Part shown: in pieces, positions 54,901 to 57,900 of the stretch | How the letters are laid out: the number at the start of each line of letters is the position of its first letter | Position numbering within the stretch: the first letter of the stretch is position 1 | Source: Symsagittifera roscoffensis | Taxonomy: Eukaryota; Xenacoelomorpha; Acoela; Convolutidae | Length of the DNA stretch: 64,000 nt | NCBI RefSeq assembly: GCF_963678635.1 | Contig: NC_087069.1 | Coordinates: forward strand, 18,574,660 to 18,638,659 | Direction: 5' to 3' | The notes under the pieces: model-generated | The model's database searches: none | What the model was told of the DNA's origin: nothing | What the model saw: the letters and a program-made list of their open reading frames with translations, nothing else | Program-made: the position numbers and the translations under genes

Positions 54901-57900
54901 ATTTCGGCACTGTTGAACGCCCCCAAAATATATCATTTTGTACATTACATAGCGGGTGCGGGTAAGGGATCTTTTATGTTAAACGGCCCAAGGCTAGAAA
55001 AACAAAAGAAGATTGGTTCCTGGTTAAAATAACAAATTGTTTTGCGTTTTCTGTAATTTAAATCAATCATTTCTAATCTTGTTTCTCGATTTTCTTAATT
55101 TAAACCAATCATGTTCAATCTCTGTGTTTTTGGTTTTCCTTTATTTTAACTATCATTCCTCAATCAAGTCAAATCCAATTGCTGAAAAAGTTAAGCGCCG
55201 AAAATGGGCCCTATAATAGAAAAGACCGCGGGAAGGATTTTCAGAAAAAAAAACTCGAAACTTTTTTTTTTGATTTTTTTTGTTTTTTTTAATGCATTCG
55301 GAACAATCAGGGCTTCGCCCTGATATGAGCAGTCTTGTTTCATTGAAAAACATCACAACAAAGCCAAAGTCTAACTGATTTTGTCGGCCACAAATTTCCA
55401 AAAACTGTAATACATGTAAAATTTTGATCAGTTGCTGGGTAAATACTATTTCAAGTAACACTAAGCATAGAGACTAGCTCATTTGCGAAGATCAAAATAT
55501 CAACTGAACCCGCTGAAAAAATAGATCATTTCAGATTAAAGTTCTTTTTTTAAGTTCAAAAACCTATCCTATTGTGGCTATTGTGCCTATACTGCCATCT
55601 CAGTCTGCAATCACGCGGCTTCTAAATAAAATCAAAAACCAAGTATCTAAGCACAGCATTTCTCCAGATAACCGTTATTTCGAAATACCTGATCACTTTG
55701 ACGTTCTCAAAACCTATAAAATCAGGGTGCGTCTGGAGCATAGTTTTCCGATGCTCAAAACACAAAACTGTTTGAAACGATCCGGTATTCAGATCCAGCA
55801 GAGAACTTTACCTTACTTTTCCGTTTTTTTTTCTAAAAATTGTTTTCTGTCGGAATCATTTGTGTTTTTTGCACCGCAAACGATTATTCTTTTTCTATTG
55901 ATAATCCGTAGAAAACAGTGATATCACAATACGTATCAGCACCGCCTAGTCTTAGCTCATTTGGTAAGCCCTAGCTAAAATTTTGTAATAAATGAGAACT
56001 CACGCACACCAGCGGACTTAGAGGGAGGGGGCACGGACACCCTCTTCCCTCGGGGATTCGACCCCCTGCCGACCCAAAGAATACCCCCTTTGAACTATTT
56101 TGAGATATGCAGTTGGCTTACTGACCCTATAATTTTCTAAAGGCGCCTTGGGTGCCAATATATACTAATTTTGAGGGGGGAGCGCGCGCCAAAAAAAACG
56201 CTATTTTTTTATCAAATTTTTCTAAAACGCTTTTGGCCTGTTTTTCCAATTCGCCTTCCAATTCCAAAATTTGGTCAAAATGGGGTCTTTATAGTGATTT
56301 GGGAGAGCTCAGAAAATAAATTTGGTCGACCTAAAAAAACTGTTGGCAAATTTTTACACTTTTTTGAAAATCCCCACTCGAGAAAACCCTAGATCCGCCC
56401 CTGCTCACACACATATCCACCAGATATTTAGAAAAAAAAAAGAAAAAAACTCGACAAGTATCAACATAAATTTATTCGCCTAACAAAGATGTTGAATTTC
56501 ATAATCCGTGCTTGTTTGTTGTTTCAGACGACAAAAAATTGCTGATTGAGAGTGACGAGGTGTGGAGAGATCCGATTAGGACAATGGGTGACGTCATAGT
56601 CCTCATCCACCGACACGAGACATTCAACAGGTCCCTTGCCACCTTCGCCCAGGACAACATTCGGCTAATCAAAGGTATCATTATATTTATTCTAGCTTTC
56701 TTCTCTTACATTTAAACTGTGATTCAATTGAATTCAAACAATAAATGAAAATTATGTAGCAATGTAAGAATAAATGGAATGAGTAGACAGAACTCATTTC
56801 ATGGCTTTTCAGAAAGAGAGTCAAAAACGGTTAGTTTGAATAAAAATGTCAATTTTTAGAGTTGCACAACAAAGTTATGAGTTCGAATGGAGTGGTGAAT
56901 GGGACAAGTGTGGATTCGGAACTGCGGGGGCTGGGATTTGACTTCGAAGGGGTCATCACTCCCAGGAACAGAGAGAGAATGTCACACAGCTTTAAGACCA
57001 TCATGGACAGGTAACCAGGGGCTACTCTCATCGGCAAAGGACCACATGCGCGAAAAATCTCAACCAATTAGCGCCCTTTAAACTGTATAAAACTGACTGA
57101 ACTTAATGCTTAAATAGTTTTCGCGCTTGAGAGATTCCCCTAGCAAACTTCATTATTCTTTCTCGCTTTTTCCACCAGATGGGACAGCCTGAACACGAAG
57201 AGTGGGTCCAGAGGGAAAGAGCTGGAGGAGAGGCGGGACTTCTACCAGGCCATAGAGGACAAGTTCCTCCTCTTCGCCAAGAAGGCCTGCAACTTCAACT
57301 CCTGGTTCGAGAACTCCGAGGAGGACTTGAGAGAGCCTCCAAGGTGTCACTCCATCGAAGAGATCAAGGTCACATCAGTTCACATATTCGAATTAAAGTC
57401 ATCAGTTTATGGCTTCTCTCGAGCTTGTGCTATCGTAGTCAGAATTTATTCAAAACAGAATTATTTTAATTATAATTTTTCATGCATTTGGATATGAATT
57501 TTTTCACATATAACACAAAAAGACATTGACAAACATTTTTGCGGGTCAAATCGCGGATTGAAAATTAAGTCCAAATTTTTTAATTGAAACCTAAATAAAT
57601 ACGAAAATTTTTTTGTATTTCACGAGACAAGTAAAATTGGTAATCTGAGAAAAATTTCTCGAAAACCCAGAAAAATATGATATTACAATTAATTTCTTAT
57701 CCAGTCAAGGCAGTTCATATATTAGACTTCAAGATAAATTTTAACTTCTATTACAGGCTTTGATGGCAGGTCACACTGAATTCCTAGAATCGCTGGAAGA
57801 CGCCAAAAATGAACTGGAAGACCTGGTCCAGCTGGACAAGGACATCAACGAGGAAGGGAGACAAGCCAACCCATACACCTGGTTCACAATTGAGGCCATA

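Larger units (their letters stand above)
52552..56527 (+). other. Spectrin intron 38, repeat-rich
   Basis: This 4 kb intron holds a family III repeat (about 52600-53230), a reversed hAT fragment between direct repeats (53349-53790), a family II copy (54200-54523), a foldback element (54524-54924), a family II terminus (about 55290-55340) and a reversed hAT MITE (56010-56403). No gene was seen in 55340-56000. Confidence 0.6.

Noticed and set aside
55574..55921. 115-codon plus-strand open frame in intron 38
   Set aside because: No splice context, no conserved pattern, and it ends in a Phe-rich T-tract.
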